The notes under the pieces are model-generated. The model was given only the letters and a program-made list of their open reading frames with translations, made no database searches and had not been told where the DNA came from. Made by a program: the position numbers and the translations under genes. 64,000 bases of DNA. Source: Clostridiales bacterium (GTDB lineage Bacteria; Bacillota; Clostridia; Peptostreptococcales; Acidaminobacteraceae). Below are positions 1 through 8,158 of the stretch, in pieces. Every line of letters starts with the position of its first letter. Within the stretch, counting starts at the first letter, position 1. The stretch spans positions 62,001 through 126,000 of the forward strand of contig JAEIOD010000008.1 of NCBI GenBank assembly GCA_016342415.1, given 5' to 3'.

Positions 1-848
1 GATTTCAAGGTTCTTTGATTTTCGTAAACAGCATGCCGTGCACGTCTAAATAATACATCATCCGTTAATACATGTTTGTGTGTTTCAAATGCTTCTATCG
101 TCAACTCACCTAACGAATTGATATCCACTACTGATTGCATTAATTTGAGTGCTGTTTGACACTCATTAAATCGTTCATTATATTTTGAATCCGCTAATGT
201 TCTTTTCTTATTTGTATTACCAATTAAAATGATATAATCTTCTAAATCCAACTTTACATGTTTGTATTGAAGCGTATTTGTATCTAGTAATATTGCATGA
301 TCTTTTTTACCCATACCGATAATAAACTGATCCATAATACCACAATTAACACCAATATATTCATTTTCTACTGCTCTACTCAACTTAACCATCTCAAGCC
401 TTTTTATATCAAAACCATAAAGACTTTCAAACATCACACAGATTAATAATTCCAGTGAAGCGCTTGATGATAAACCACCACCTGGTATATTACCTTTTAT
501 TGCTAAGTCAAACCCCGCCTCGAATACATAACCTCTTTTTATAAACTGAAGAATGACACCTTTTACATAATTCACCCATTCATGATTTTCATTAAATTCC
601 AGATTGTTCAGTTGAAACTCTATATATCCTAACTCAGGATAGTTTGCTGAATAACATCTGATCATTTGATCTGTTCTTCTTGAAGCAACACCATAAGTGC
701 CTAATGAGATTGTACTGGGAAAAACATGACCTCCATTGTAATCTGTATGTTCACCAATTAGATTGACTCTGCCTGGCGAAAAAAAGTATTGTAAATCGTC
801 TTTCTTATTGAAAGCTTGTTCATATATAAGCTTCAGTTCATTTTTCAT
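1..848 (-). CDS. galK: Galactokinase, 3' end cut by window edge
   Basis: Galactokinase phosphorylates galactose to galactose 1-phosphate in the cytoplasmic Leloir pathway. The open frame runs from an ATG at 848 to the window edge, giving 282 codons plus two bases of the next. Seen near the N-terminus is SPGRVNLIGEHTDYNGG, the GHMP sugar-kinase signature of galactokinases. Near residues 118-132 is the ATP loop GGGLSSSAS, and close to the edge RRARHAVYENQRTL, also typical of GalK. The start has an AGGAGG ribosome site. The gene follows a LacI-type regulator on the same strand, separated by about 70 bases with operator-like repeats, so it is probably repressed in the absence of galactose. The C-terminal part lies outside the window. 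Confidence 0.95.
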   Translation of the reverse strand, partial: MKNELKLIYEQAFNKKDDLQYFFSPGRVNLIGEHTDYNGGHVFPSTISLGTYGVASRRTDQMIRCYSANYPELGYIEFQLNNLEFNENHEWVNYVKGVILQFIKRGYVFEAGFDLAIKGNIPGGGLSSSASLELLICVMFESLYGFDIKRLEMVKLSRAVENEYIGVNCGIMDQFIIGMGKKDHAILLDTNTLQYKHVKLDLEDYIILIGNTNKKRTLADSKYNERFNECQTALKLMQSVVDINSLGELTIEAFETHKHVLTDDVLFRRARHAVYENQRTLK

Positions 849-862
849 GACTCATCCTCCTG

Positions 863-912
863 TTTACTCTATTTTAGTAAATATAAAATTATAAGTCAAT
901 ATATTTAGTAAA
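863..912. promoter_or_regulatory. Operator-like repeats upstream of galactokinase
   Basis: Two copies of TTTAGTAAA lie at 873-881 and 904-912, and TTTACT at 863-868 forms an inverted pair with AGTAAA at 876-881. The same element occurs upstream of the LacI-family gene. LacI-family proteins bind short palindromes of this kind, so these are likely operators for the adjacent regulator. The link is inference from position and repetition. Confidence 0.5.
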
Positions 913-916
913 CTTT

Positions 917-1921
917 TTACTTACTACTCTCTCGAACAACCAATTCTGTAGGAACAACCACTTTCTTGGAAATCAACCGATGATCTTCTAACCGTTCCAA
1001 CAAGAGTTTTATTGATGTTTCTCCCATGAACTCTTTATGAACACGAAGGGTTGTTAGTGGCGGAATGGTATAGTTCGATGTTGGAATATCATTGAAGCCT
1101 ACAATTTGCACCACATCTGGAACTTTAATACCATGTTCGTGTAGTGCTCTTAAAGCACCAACAGCCATCGAATCACTGGCAATAAAAAAAGCTTCCGGTA
1201 ACAATTCAGAGTCATTAATCGCCTGTTTCATCAGTTGATAACCACTTTCGGCTAAAAACTTGCCAACATATATCTGTTCATCATCATAATAATTCATGCT
1301 GGTTAAATATGTTTTAAATACATCTTTTCTTGTCTCACCAATAGGAATATTTTCAACACCTGCAAACTCTCGCCCACCAATATAACCGATTCTTTTACAT
1401 CCGGTACTGATTAAGTGATCTACAATTTTTATCACTGACTTTTCTATATCCACAACCACACTGTCGTAGTTTTCTTCAAATGGTGAAGAATCTACAAAAA
1501 CAAGATTCTTAGATATTTTGTCAAATTTTCTAATGTCCGAATCCGAAAATTTTCCGATACAAATCATACCATCTACACCTTTGAGGTGATTTAGATCCTC
1601 CTTTGACGGTGCATATAATTTTACTATGTCCACTTGATGTTCATAAGCCTGTTTTTCTATACCTACTCTAATCGATAAATAATAAGGATCTTCTAGTTCC
1701 TGATCAATGGTATACCAGTGAATCAAACCAATCTTATATTTTGATTTCACTTGTGTTTTCTTTCTGTTTCTTGGTGGTACATACGATAGTCTTTCTGCAA
1801 CTTCGAATATGAGCTTCCTTTTATCATTTGACACAGATAAAGTTCTGTCGTGATTGAGAACCCTTGATACGGTTGCTGGTGAAACTCCTGCTTCTTTGGA
1901 AATATCTTTTATAGTAGCCAT
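917..1921 (-). CDS. LacI/GalR-family transcriptional repressor
   Basis: This is a sugar-responsive DNA-binding repressor. The protein begins MATIKDISKEAGVSPATVSR, the classic LacI helix-turn-helix with hinge helix, followed by a periplasmic-binding-protein-like effector domain ending in VVPTELVVRESS. I chose the ATG at 1921 over the longer frame starting at 1975 because it gives the exact LacI N-terminus and has an AGAGG ribosome site. The length is 334 residues, normal for the family. It is transcribed towards galactokinase, and operator-like inverted repeats sit upstream of both genes, which suggests a GalR-type autoregulated repressor of galactose use. The effector itself cannot be read from the sequence. 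Confidence 0.92.
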   Translation of the reverse strand: MATIKDISKEAGVSPATVSRVLNHDRTLSVSNDKRKLIFEVAERLSYVPPRNRKKTQVKSKYKIGLIHWYTIDQELEDPYYLSIRVGIEKQAYEHQVDIVKLYAPSKEDLNHLKGVDGMICIGKFSDSDIRKFDKISKNLVFVDSSPFEENYDSVVVDIEKSVIKIVDHLISTGCKRIGYIGGREFAGVENIPIGETRKDVFKTYLTSMNYYDDEQIYVGKFLAESGYQLMKQAINDSELLPEAFFIASDSMAVGALRALHEHGIKVPDVVQIVGFNDIPTSNYTIPPLTTLRVHKEFMGETSIKLLLERLEDHRLISKKVVVPTELVVRESSK

Positions 1922-1939
1922 AATTACCTCTCTTCTATT

Positions 1940-1983
1940 ATTTACTATAAATAATATAGTAAATATTTTCAACATTTAGTAAA
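1940..1983. promoter_or_regulatory. Inverted repeat upstream of LacI-family gene, putative operator
   Basis: ATTTACTATA at 1940-1949 is perfectly inverted as TATAGTAAAT at 1955-1964 with a five-base centre, and a further TTTAGTAAA lies at 1975-1983. The sites share the core of the repeats upstream of galK. Autoregulation by the LacI-type protein is inferred. Confidence 0.5.
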
Positions 1984-2020
1984 AGAATTAATAAAGTTGT
2001 AAGTATTTCTTCAAAAAAAT

Positions 2021-2039
2021 AGACAACCAGAGGTTGTCT
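2021..2039 (-). terminator. Terminator after cysQ
   Basis: AGACAACC and GGTTGTCT form an 8-bp stem with a 3-base loop. On the minus strand the stem is followed by a run of T, as in a rho-independent terminator. It overlaps the end of the cysQ-like gene. Confidence 0.8.
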
Positions 2040-2814
2040 AATCAATTAGTATATTTTCATTTGAATTTACAATATAAAAACCTTTTCTATTAAGTGTGTC
2101 TACTCTATTGTAACTCATTTCACTATGATCCAGTTGTCTAAACACAGCACCGGCTTCTTCTGCTATAAGTTGTACAGCTGCAGTATCCCATTCGCTGGTT
2201 AATCCAAATCTGTAATAAGCTTCTGCTAAACCTCTAGCTATCAAACAACCCTTTAAAGAACTTCCAACACCTTCAACGGAACTTATAATAGAAGCATGAT
2301 CTTCAACTAAATCTAAAAACTCTTCAGACTTATGATATTTACTGGATAGAATTCTTATACGATCGGTTCTATGAGAAACTTTATTTTGGGATACTTCACC
2401 TTTGTGCTCATAAAAACTGCCATGTCCTTTAATAGCATAATACATTTCGCCAGTAACAGGTACATATACCACACCTAAAATGGGATGACCATCTTTAACT
2501 AAGGCAATATTAACTGTAAACTCATCTGTATGGTGGATAAACTCTTTGGTCCCATCCAAAGGATCAATCACCCAACAGTATACTTCATCAAGCCTATTGG
2601 AATCATCAGCAGATTCTTCTGATAGTATGGCGTGGTCTGGATATGCCTCAGAGATAATGGACTCAATGACCTCATCCGCTGCACGATCTGCACAGGTTAA
2701 AGGCGAATCATCTTCTTTATAAGAAATTTCAAAGTCGGTCCTATAAATATCCATAATCTTTTCTCCAGCCATAACAGCTGCTTCTTTTGCAATTTTCAAT
2801 GCTTGATTTAACAT
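2038..2814 (-). CDS. cysQ: CysQ-type 3'(2'),5'-bisphosphate nucleotidase (inositol monophosphatase family)
   Basis: The family removes a phosphate from PAP/PAPS (or from inositol phosphates) and prevents PAP build-up in sulfur assimilation. Metal-binding motifs are visible: ILSEES near residues 63-68, WVIDPLDGTKEF near 81-92, and SEWDTAA with Asp near 210. The frame is open to 2871, but the ATG at 2814 has a GAGAGG site and gives the usual CysQ start (MLNQALKIAKEAA, 258 residues). It starts about 10 bases after the cysK stop, so the two are probably cotranscribed. That neighbour favours the sulfur role over a plain inositol monophosphatase. Confidence 0.85.
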   Translation of the reverse strand: MLNQALKIAKEAAVMAGEKIMDIYRTDFEISYKEDDSPLTCADRAADEVIESIISEAYPDHAILSEESADDSNRLDEVYCWVIDPLDGTKEFIHHTDEFTVNIALVKDGHPILGVVYVPVTGEMYYAIKGHGSFYEHKGEVSQNKVSHRTDRIRILSSKYHKSEEFLDLVEDHASIISSVEGVGSSLKGCLIARGLAEAYYRFGLTSEWDTAAVQLIAEEAGAVFRQLDHSEMSYNRVDTLNRKGFYIVNSNENILID

Positions 2815-2824
2815 AGATGCCTCT

Positions 2825-3751
2825 CTAACTATATAGTGATGTCGATAAATATCTTTCTCCAGAGTCTGCAAGTAAAACCACTATGTTCTTTCCTTTGTTT
2901 TCAGGACGAGATGCCAATACCGATGCCGCAGCCAGTGCTGCGCCAGATGAAATACCAACCAATAAGCCTTCTTTTTGTGCTACTAATTTGCTGGCACTAA
3001 ACGCTTCATCATTAGAAATTTTAATCACTTCATCTATAACATCTACATTTAAATTCTTTGGTATAAATCCTGCACCAATACCTTGAATTTTATGTGGTCC
3101 GGGACCTTCGCCTGATAGAACAGCAGAATCTTCTGGTTCAACTGCTACTATCTTAACATGTGGCAATCTTTCTTTCAAGACCTCACCCACACCTGTTATG
3201 GTACCACCCGTACCAACACCAGCAATAAAAATATCAATTTGTCCATCGGTATCTTCAATTATTTCCATTGCTGTTGTTTCGCGGTGTGCTTGCGGATTCG
3301 CATCGTTTTCAAATTGTTGAGGTACATAAGCTTTTTCATAGTTTGCTGCTAACTCCAAAGCTTTATCAATAGAACCTTTCATGCCAAGTTTACCTGGTGT
3401 TAAAACCAGTTCCGCACCCAGTGCCGACAATAAGTTTCTTCTCTCCACACTCATCGTATCAGGCATGGTTAAAACAAGTTTATAGCCTTTTGAAGCAGCT
3501 ACAAAAGCTAAACCAACACCGGTATTACCACTTGTTGGCTCAACAATAACTGTACCTTCAGTTAGTAAACCATCACGTTCAGCAGTTTCTATCATATAAA
3601 ATGCTGCACGATCTTTTACACTTCCAAGAGGATTAAAGTATTCTAACTTTGCAATAACCTTAGCCTCTAATTTTTTTTCCTCTTCAAATCTTCTTAATTC
3701 TAATAAAGGTGTCTTCCCAATTAAATCCGTTAATTTATTTGCTATTTTCAT
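2825..3751 (-). CDS. cysK: Cysteine synthase (O-acetylserine sulfhydrylase)
   Basis: CysK makes cysteine from O-acetylserine and sulfide with pyridoxal phosphate. The PLP lysine lies in NPLGSVKDRAA (Lys46), the substrate loop TSGNTG is at about 73-78, and the phosphate-binding GVGTGGT near 178-184. The ATG at 3751 is preceded by GGAGG; the in-frame ATG at 3763 overlaps that site and is not the start. The length of 308 residues matches the family. It leads a two-gene unit with cysQ. It could also act on O-phosphoserine, but the motifs fit the standard OASS group. No T-box or S-box leader was recognised upstream. Confidence 0.93.
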   Translation of the reverse strand: MKIANKLTDLIGKTPLLELRRFEEEKKLEAKVIAKLEYFNPLGSVKDRAAFYMIETAERDGLLTEGTVIVEPTSGNTGVGLAFVAASKGYKLVLTMPDTMSVERRNLLSALGAELVLTPGKLGMKGSIDKALELAANYEKAYVPQQFENDANPQAHRETTAMEIIEDTDGQIDIFIAGVGTGGTITGVGEVLKERLPHVKIVAVEPEDSAVLSGEGPGPHKIQGIGAGFIPKNLNVDVIDEVIKISNDEAFSASKLVAQKEGLLVGISSGAALAAASVLASRPENKGKNIVVLLADSGERYLSTSLYS

Positions 3752-3823
3752 AATATCCTCCATTTACTTATTCCCTACCGGAATTATGTATAATATAACA
3801 AAGTCCATTACAGAAGTCAATAC

Positions 3824-4015
3824 TTATCTTAAAGAAACAAAATCAGCTTCATTCTTTTTATCTTTTTCATAAAAAGAATCTTTGCTCAAACCACAAAAAG
3901 GACAGTGCCAATCACTTGGTAAATCAGCAAACTTGACCCCCGGTTCAATATCCGAACTAATATCTCCATAGACTGGATTATAAATATAACCACAATTACA
4001 AATATGTTTCAGCAT
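3824..4015 (-). CDS. Rubredoxin-like protein with C-x-C first knuckle
   Basis: Rubredoxin is a small cytoplasmic one-electron carrier with an Fe(Cys)4 centre, typical of anaerobes. This 63-residue protein has GYIYNP near the start, the central PG-F-DLP-DW segment, and a normal second knuckle WHCPFCG (Cys38, Cys41). The first knuckle reads ICNCGY, that is C-x-C (Cys6, Cys8), where standard rubredoxins have C-x2-C. The bases encoding it (TGT AAT TGT GGT) were checked and are clear. The start at 4015 follows GGAGGTG; the ATG at 4045 is upstream of that site. A charged tail follows the second knuckle. Redox partners are unknown. Confidence 0.85.
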   Translation of the reverse strand: MLKHICNCGYIYNPVYGDISSDIEPGVKFADLPSDWHCPFCGLSKDSFYEKDKKNEADFVSLR

Positions 4016-4090
4016 AGACCCACCTCCATAGTATTGTATACCCACAAAAACTCAAAACTAACTATTTCCTACTAAAAACATGTATAATAA

Positions 4091-4110
4091 AAGATCACCA
4101 AAGTGATCTT
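4091..4110 (-). terminator. Terminator after SPOR-domain gene
   Basis: AAGATCAC and GTGATCTT form an 8-bp stem with loop CAAA. On the minus strand the stem is followed by TTTATTAT. It overlaps the stop region of the SPOR-domain gene. Confidence 0.7.
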
Positions 4111-4759
4111 AACTAATACTACTCTTGTTCTGGTTCAATCTGAAAACGACTAAAATGATGATGAATAGTACCCACAGCATCACTATGAGAATTATTGTAA
4201 ATAACTTATAATCAGGATTCTCTTCTTTTTCTGTTTCTATAGCTTCAGCTTCAATTGTTTCAGATTCAATTGCTTCTTCTGAAACTACAGTCACTTCCTC
4301 AATCGCTTCTTCAAGCGTTTCCTCAGTTGTTTCCTCAGTTGTTTCCTCTGTTGTTTCTTCGGTTGTTTCTTCAACCGTTTCTTCAACCGTTTCTTCAACC
4401 GTTTCTTCAACCGTTTCTTCAACTGTTTCTTTTACTTCTGTTTTAGGTGGCTGATAATACATTTGACTTGCTATTACAAAAAATCCTTCTCCACCAACGC
4501 TTCTATAATCTGATAAGATTTCTCTTGCTCTTTCTTCTGAATCATATGGACCTAAAAAGACTTTATATAAATCATATACCTTAATAACAACAGACTCGTA
4601 GCCAATGCTGACCATGTAGTTGTTATATTTTTCAGCTTTTGATTGAGAATTAAAAGCACCGACCTGTACATAGTATTCTTCATCGTCATATGCAAAGACA
4701 AATGATAATTGCGAAATCAAAATTATTGCAATCAGTATTAAACTAAGTATTTTTTTCAT
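4109..4759 (-). CDS. SPOR-domain membrane protein with Glu-rich repeat
   Basis: SPOR domains bind denuded septal peptidoglycan. The 216-residue protein has an N-terminal hydrophobic signal or anchor, a SPOR-like module (YYVQVGAFNSQSKAEKYNN to about residue 100, including LYKVFLGPY), a stretch of about ten TVEE/TTEE tetrapeptides, and a C-terminal membrane helix followed by RLNQNK. The ATG at 4759 is preferred over the GTG at 4768 because a G-rich ribosome site precedes it. The start overlaps the upstream GGDEF-like gene by 17 bases, so translation is coupled. With two hydrophobic ends, the SPOR and repeat regions probably face outward between anchors. A role at the division site is inferred. 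Confidence 0.75.
   Translation of the reverse strand: MKKILSLILIAIILISQLSFVFAYDDEEYYVQVGAFNSQSKAEKYNNYMVSIGYESVVIKVYDLYKVFLGPYDSEERAREILSDYRSVGGEGFFVIASQMYYQPPKTEVKETVEETVEETVEETVEETVEETTEETTEETTEETTEETLEEAIEEVTVVSEEAIESETIEAEAIETEKEENPDYKLFTIILIVMLWVLFIIILVVFRLNQNKSSIS
4306..4433. repeat. 12-bp in-frame tandem repeat inside SPOR gene
   Basis: The unit TTTCTTCAACCG (plus strand) is repeated with small changes about ten times and encodes the TVEE/TTEE stretch. Several central copies are identical. Copy number could change without loss of frame because the unit is 12 bases. Confidence 0.8.
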
Positions 4760-5609
4760 TCTCTGCACCCCCCGGTCCGATTATTAGATTATCAACTGCC
4801 AGATTATGAAATGCTCCAGCATCTAAATCTGTCTTGTAGGTTTCAAAAACTATGTCAATTTCTATGGAAACTCTCTGATGGCTACTTTTAACAACAATAT
4901 TAAGAGATTCGAACTCTTTTATAAATCGTTCCTTTAAAAGTGCTGTCCCATCAAAATCAGTATTGGGAAGAATAATAGCGAATAAATTATGTTTTATTCT
5001 ATAATGTTGATCACTCTGGCGAGTAATTTCTATGATGAACTCAGATAAATGTTTTAAAAATTTTTCGCCTTGGCTTAATCCATATAAATGATTCAAATCA
5101 TCGAACGATTCAATATGTATCAACAATAATGATAAAGACTGTTCATAACGTTTGGCACGGTCGACTTCTGCTACCAAGTTTTCATAATAATCTTTTTCAT
5201 TTCTAAAACCTGTTAAGGAATCAATTCTCACAAGTTCTCCATATTGGTCTGAAAAATCATCCGACACTCTTAGATATTTTTCATTTAATAGACCAATCAT
5301 ACCTGTAACTACAGCTACAGTTGTAGGCACTATTAAATAGTAGTAATTAACGGTAACTGGTTCAAATCCCTCCATGGTACCTGTCAAGATAACAAATACA
5401 CCATATCCCAGTGTGATCAAGAATGTAGCGACAAGGCTGATCATAATTGACAAATGAATGGCTATCAATCCGATAATAACGATGAGTGATATCATAACGG
5501 AATCAATCCTATTCAAAGTGCTATATTGACTTAATAAATACAGTGAAATAACATACAATCCAAGTAACATCACTGTAAATATTATTTTATTAGTTTTAAA
5601 TTGCTTCAT
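4743..5609 (-). CDS. Membrane protein with degenerate GGDEF domain
   Basis: The 288-residue protein has about four membrane helices (residues 8-110) followed by a GGDEF-type fold beginning DSLTGFRN (130-137). Diguanylate cyclases need the GG[DE]EF active-site loop; here the expected position reads KHNLF (206-210), and no I-site RxxD is evident. It is therefore probably not an active cyclase and may sense or scaffold. The second half keeps fold markers such as LSLLLIHIESFDDLNHLYG. The gene overlaps the SPOR-domain gene downstream, which suggests that both act together in the envelope. Substrate and ligand are unknown. Confidence 0.8.
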   Translation of the reverse strand: MKQFKTNKIIFTVMLLGLYVISLYLLSQYSTLNRIDSVMISLIVIIGLIAIHLSIMISLVATFLITLGYGVFVILTGTMEGFEPVTVNYYYLIVPTTVAVVTGMIGLLNEKYLRVSDDFSDQYGELVRIDSLTGFRNEKDYYENLVAEVDRAKRYEQSLSLLLIHIESFDDLNHLYGLSQGEKFLKHLSEFIIEITRQSDQHYRIKHNLFAIILPNTDFDGTALLKERFIKEFESLNIVVKSSHQRVSIEIDIVFETYKTDLDAGAFHNLAVDNLIIGPGGAENEKNT

Positions 5610-5744
5610 ATGTCCGTCCTTTTCAATATAAGTTATATATATTATACCAATAAATACACCAAATTACACATAGGAATATGATTAAAAGAACAATTAACAG
5701 TTCAGAGACCTGATATAAGAAATCATTCCTACAAAAAAAAAGAA

Positions 5745-5777
5745 AACATCCTTTGTATTCAATCTACAAAGGATGTT
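5745..5777 (-). terminator. Strong terminator after clpE
   Basis: AACATCCTTTGTA (5745-5757) and TACAAAGGATGTT (5765-5777) form a perfect 13-bp stem with a 7-base loop. The minus strand continues TTCTTTTTTTTT. It ends just beyond the clpE stop codon. Confidence 0.92.
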
Positions 5778-5781
5778 CATA

Positions 5782-8079
5782 TTAATGTTTAACGCCTTCA
5801 CCGGCATAGATACTTAATTCATTATCTTCTCTTGCAACAACAACTGTACACCCATCATATAACACATTTCTTAGGTATAATTCTGCTATTTCATCTTCTA
5901 TATAAGTTTGAATTGCTCGTCTAAGTGGTCTTGCACCATAAATATCACTATACCCCTTTTCAAGGATAAATGCTCTTGCTGCTTCACTGACTTTCAGCTT
6001 CATATGCTTGTCATTAAGTTCCAATTCAACTTCTTGTATCATCAAGTCAACTATTTGCTTAAGAACATCTTTACTTAATTTATTAAATACAATGACTTCA
6101 TCAATTCTATTTAAAAACTCAGGTCTGAAGTATTCCTTTAACGCGCCTTTGATGGCTTCTTTGGTTTCAATTTGATTGCCTTGTGAGAAGCCCATTGTAA
6201 GTGACTTATTCTGAGTCCCCGCATTTGAGGTCATAATAATAACTGTGTTATCAAAATGAACTGTACGTCCTTGATTATCTGTTAAACGACCATCTTCAAG
6301 AATTTGAAGTAATACATTAAATACATCAGGATGTGCTTTCTCAATTTCATCCAACAAGATTACTGTATAGGGTTTTCTTCTAACAATATCAGTCAACTTA
6401 CCACCTTGATCATAACCGACATATCCTGGAGGTGCTCCAATAATTTTAGAAACTGAATGTTTCTCCATATACTCAGACATATCCAGTCTAACCATCAAGT
6501 CTTCACTACCAAACAGCTCAAGTGCTAATTTTTTTACCAGTTCAGTTTTACCAACGCCAGTTGGTCCAACAAAGATAAATGATGCCGGTCTTTTTATTTT
6601 CTTGAAACCAACTCTATTTCTTCTGATAGTTTTTGATATACTCTTTATCGCTTCATCTTGACCAATTACTTTGTTAGCCAATCGATTTTCCAGATCTAAT
6701 AATTTATCCACTTCTTCTTCAGTGATACGTTGTACAGGAATTTTTGTCCACGCCTCTATAACATAAGCAATATCTTCCTTTGTTAATTTAGTTTGAGAAC
6801 CCGTTTGCTCTAAATTAAATATTTTTTGCTCCACATGGATGATATCACTGCCAATTTGAGCTGATTTCTCAAAATTCCCTAAATTGTCATATTTAACTTT
6901 TTCCTCATGAAGTTGTTCCAGCTGATCTTTTAGAGCCATAACTTCAACAAGACCTTGATTTTTTAAATTCGCTCTAGAACCTGCTTCATCCAAAACATCA
7001 ATTGCCTTATCTGGAAGAAATCTATCTCTGATGTAACGAGATGACAATACAACACATGCTTCAATCACTTCGTGATCAATTGTAATATGATGATAGTCTT
7101 CATAATAATCTTTAATACCTTTGATTATTTCAATAGACTCATCAATGGTTGGTTCTTCAACAACAACTGGCTGGAAACGACGTTCCAGTGCTGCGTCTTT
7201 TTCAATATGTTTTCTATACTCATCTAGAGTCGTTGCACCTAAAATTTGAATTTCACCTCTTGCTAAAGCTGGTTTTAAAATATTGGCAGCATTCATCACA
7301 CCACCTTGTACTTCTCCTGCACCAACAATATTATGAAGTTCGTCAATTACTAAAATAACATTGCCTAAAGCTTTAGCTTCTTCAATGATACCCTTCATTC
7401 TAGATTCAAACTGACCTCTGAAATGAGTACCAGCAACAATAGCAGTCATATCTAACAGATATATTTCTACATTGAAGAGCTTTGCTGGTACTTGTTTTTG
7501 AGCAACTCTAACAGCCAGACCTTCAGCAATGGCAGTTTTACCAACACCTGCTTCTCCTATAAGGACTGGATTATTCTTACTTCTTCTATTTAGAATTTGA
7601 ACCACTCTATCAATCTCACGATTTCTGCCAATGATTCTGTCTACTTCAAAGTTTTTGGCTTTTTCAGTAAGATTTAAACCATATAGTTCCAAATTCTTTT
7701 TTTTCTTGTCTTTTTTCTTTTTCTTTTTTGTGGTTTTTTGTGTTTCTTCTTCATCTTCTACAATAGGCGGTTCTTCAAAGTCAGAAATATCTTCAATATC
7801 TGGTTCATTGCTTTGAGAATCCATTAAAAACTCCATCATTTGTTCAGGAGATTCCATATCACCCATATCCATATCTTCTAATATATCATTCATTCCAGCA
7901 GTCATACTTTTAATTTGATCTAAACTCATACCTGTATCTTTAATCATTTGTTCAATACCTGGTATGTTCTTTTTTTGAGCGCATTCTATACATAACGCTT
8001 CTGAAGCTGGTTTCCCATGCTCCATTTTAGATAAAAATATAACCGCTACATTTTCATTACATTCTGTGCAAAGTTTCAT
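5782..8079 (-). CDS. clpE: ClpE-type AAA+ unfoldase with N-terminal zinc finger
   Basis: This Hsp100 ATPase unfolds proteins, usually for ClpP. The 765-residue protein starts with a zinc finger (Cys4, Cys7, Cys30, Cys33) as in ClpE. An acidic then lysine-rich linker (about 90-130) follows, then AAA-1 with GEAGVGKT (175-182), a short UVR-like middle domain (about 380-425), and AAA-2 with GPTGVGKT (505-512). MGF at 629-631 occupies the place of the ClpP-docking loop. The N-terminal Clp repeat of ClpC is absent, which supports ClpE. The lysine-rich linker is unusual in composition. No CtsR heptad repeat was recognised in the short upstream gap, so regulation is open. Confidence 0.9.
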   Translation of the reverse strand: MKLCTECNENVAVIFLSKMEHGKPASEALCIECAQKKNIPGIEQMIKDTGMSLDQIKSMTAGMNDILEDMDMGDMESPEQMMEFLMDSQSNEPDIEDISDFEEPPIVEDEEETQKTTKKKKKKDKKKKNLELYGLNLTEKAKNFEVDRIIGRNREIDRVVQILNRRSKNNPVLIGEAGVGKTAIAEGLAVRVAQKQVPAKLFNVEIYLLDMTAIVAGTHFRGQFESRMKGIIEEAKALGNVILVIDELHNIVGAGEVQGGVMNAANILKPALARGEIQILGATTLDEYRKHIEKDAALERRFQPVVVEEPTIDESIEIIKGIKDYYEDYHHITIDHEVIEACVVLSSRYIRDRFLPDKAIDVLDEAGSRANLKNQGLVEVMALKDQLEQLHEEKVKYDNLGNFEKSAQIGSDIIHVEQKIFNLEQTGSQTKLTKEDIAYVIEAWTKIPVQRITEEEVDKLLDLENRLANKVIGQDEAIKSISKTIRRNRVGFKKIKRPASFIFVGPTGVGKTELVKKLALELFGSEDLMVRLDMSEYMEKHSVSKIIGAPPGYVGYDQGGKLTDIVRRKPYTVILLDEIEKAHPDVFNVLLQILEDGRLTDNQGRTVHFDNTVIIMTSNAGTQNKSLTMGFSQGNQIETKEAIKGALKEYFRPEFLNRIDEVIVFNKLSKDVLKQIVDLMIQEVELELNDKHMKLKVSEAARAFILEKGYSDIYGARPLRRAIQTYIEDEIAELYLRNVLYDGCTVVVAREDNELSIYAGEGVKH

Positions 8080-8158
8080 ATTATCACTCCATTTAACCTT
8101 CTTCTAGTGATGTTATTATAACACAATCATCTTAAATATAAAGTCGGTTTATTATTTT

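Noticed and set aside
4255-4446. Plus-strand frame rich in Leu, Phe and Pro opposite the SPOR gene
   Set aside because: It is the antisense reading of the 12-bp TVEE repeat, with no ribosome site and low complexity.
8080-8158. CtsR operator upstream of clpE
   Set aside because: No tandem heptad repeat of the CtsR type could be found in the short gap.
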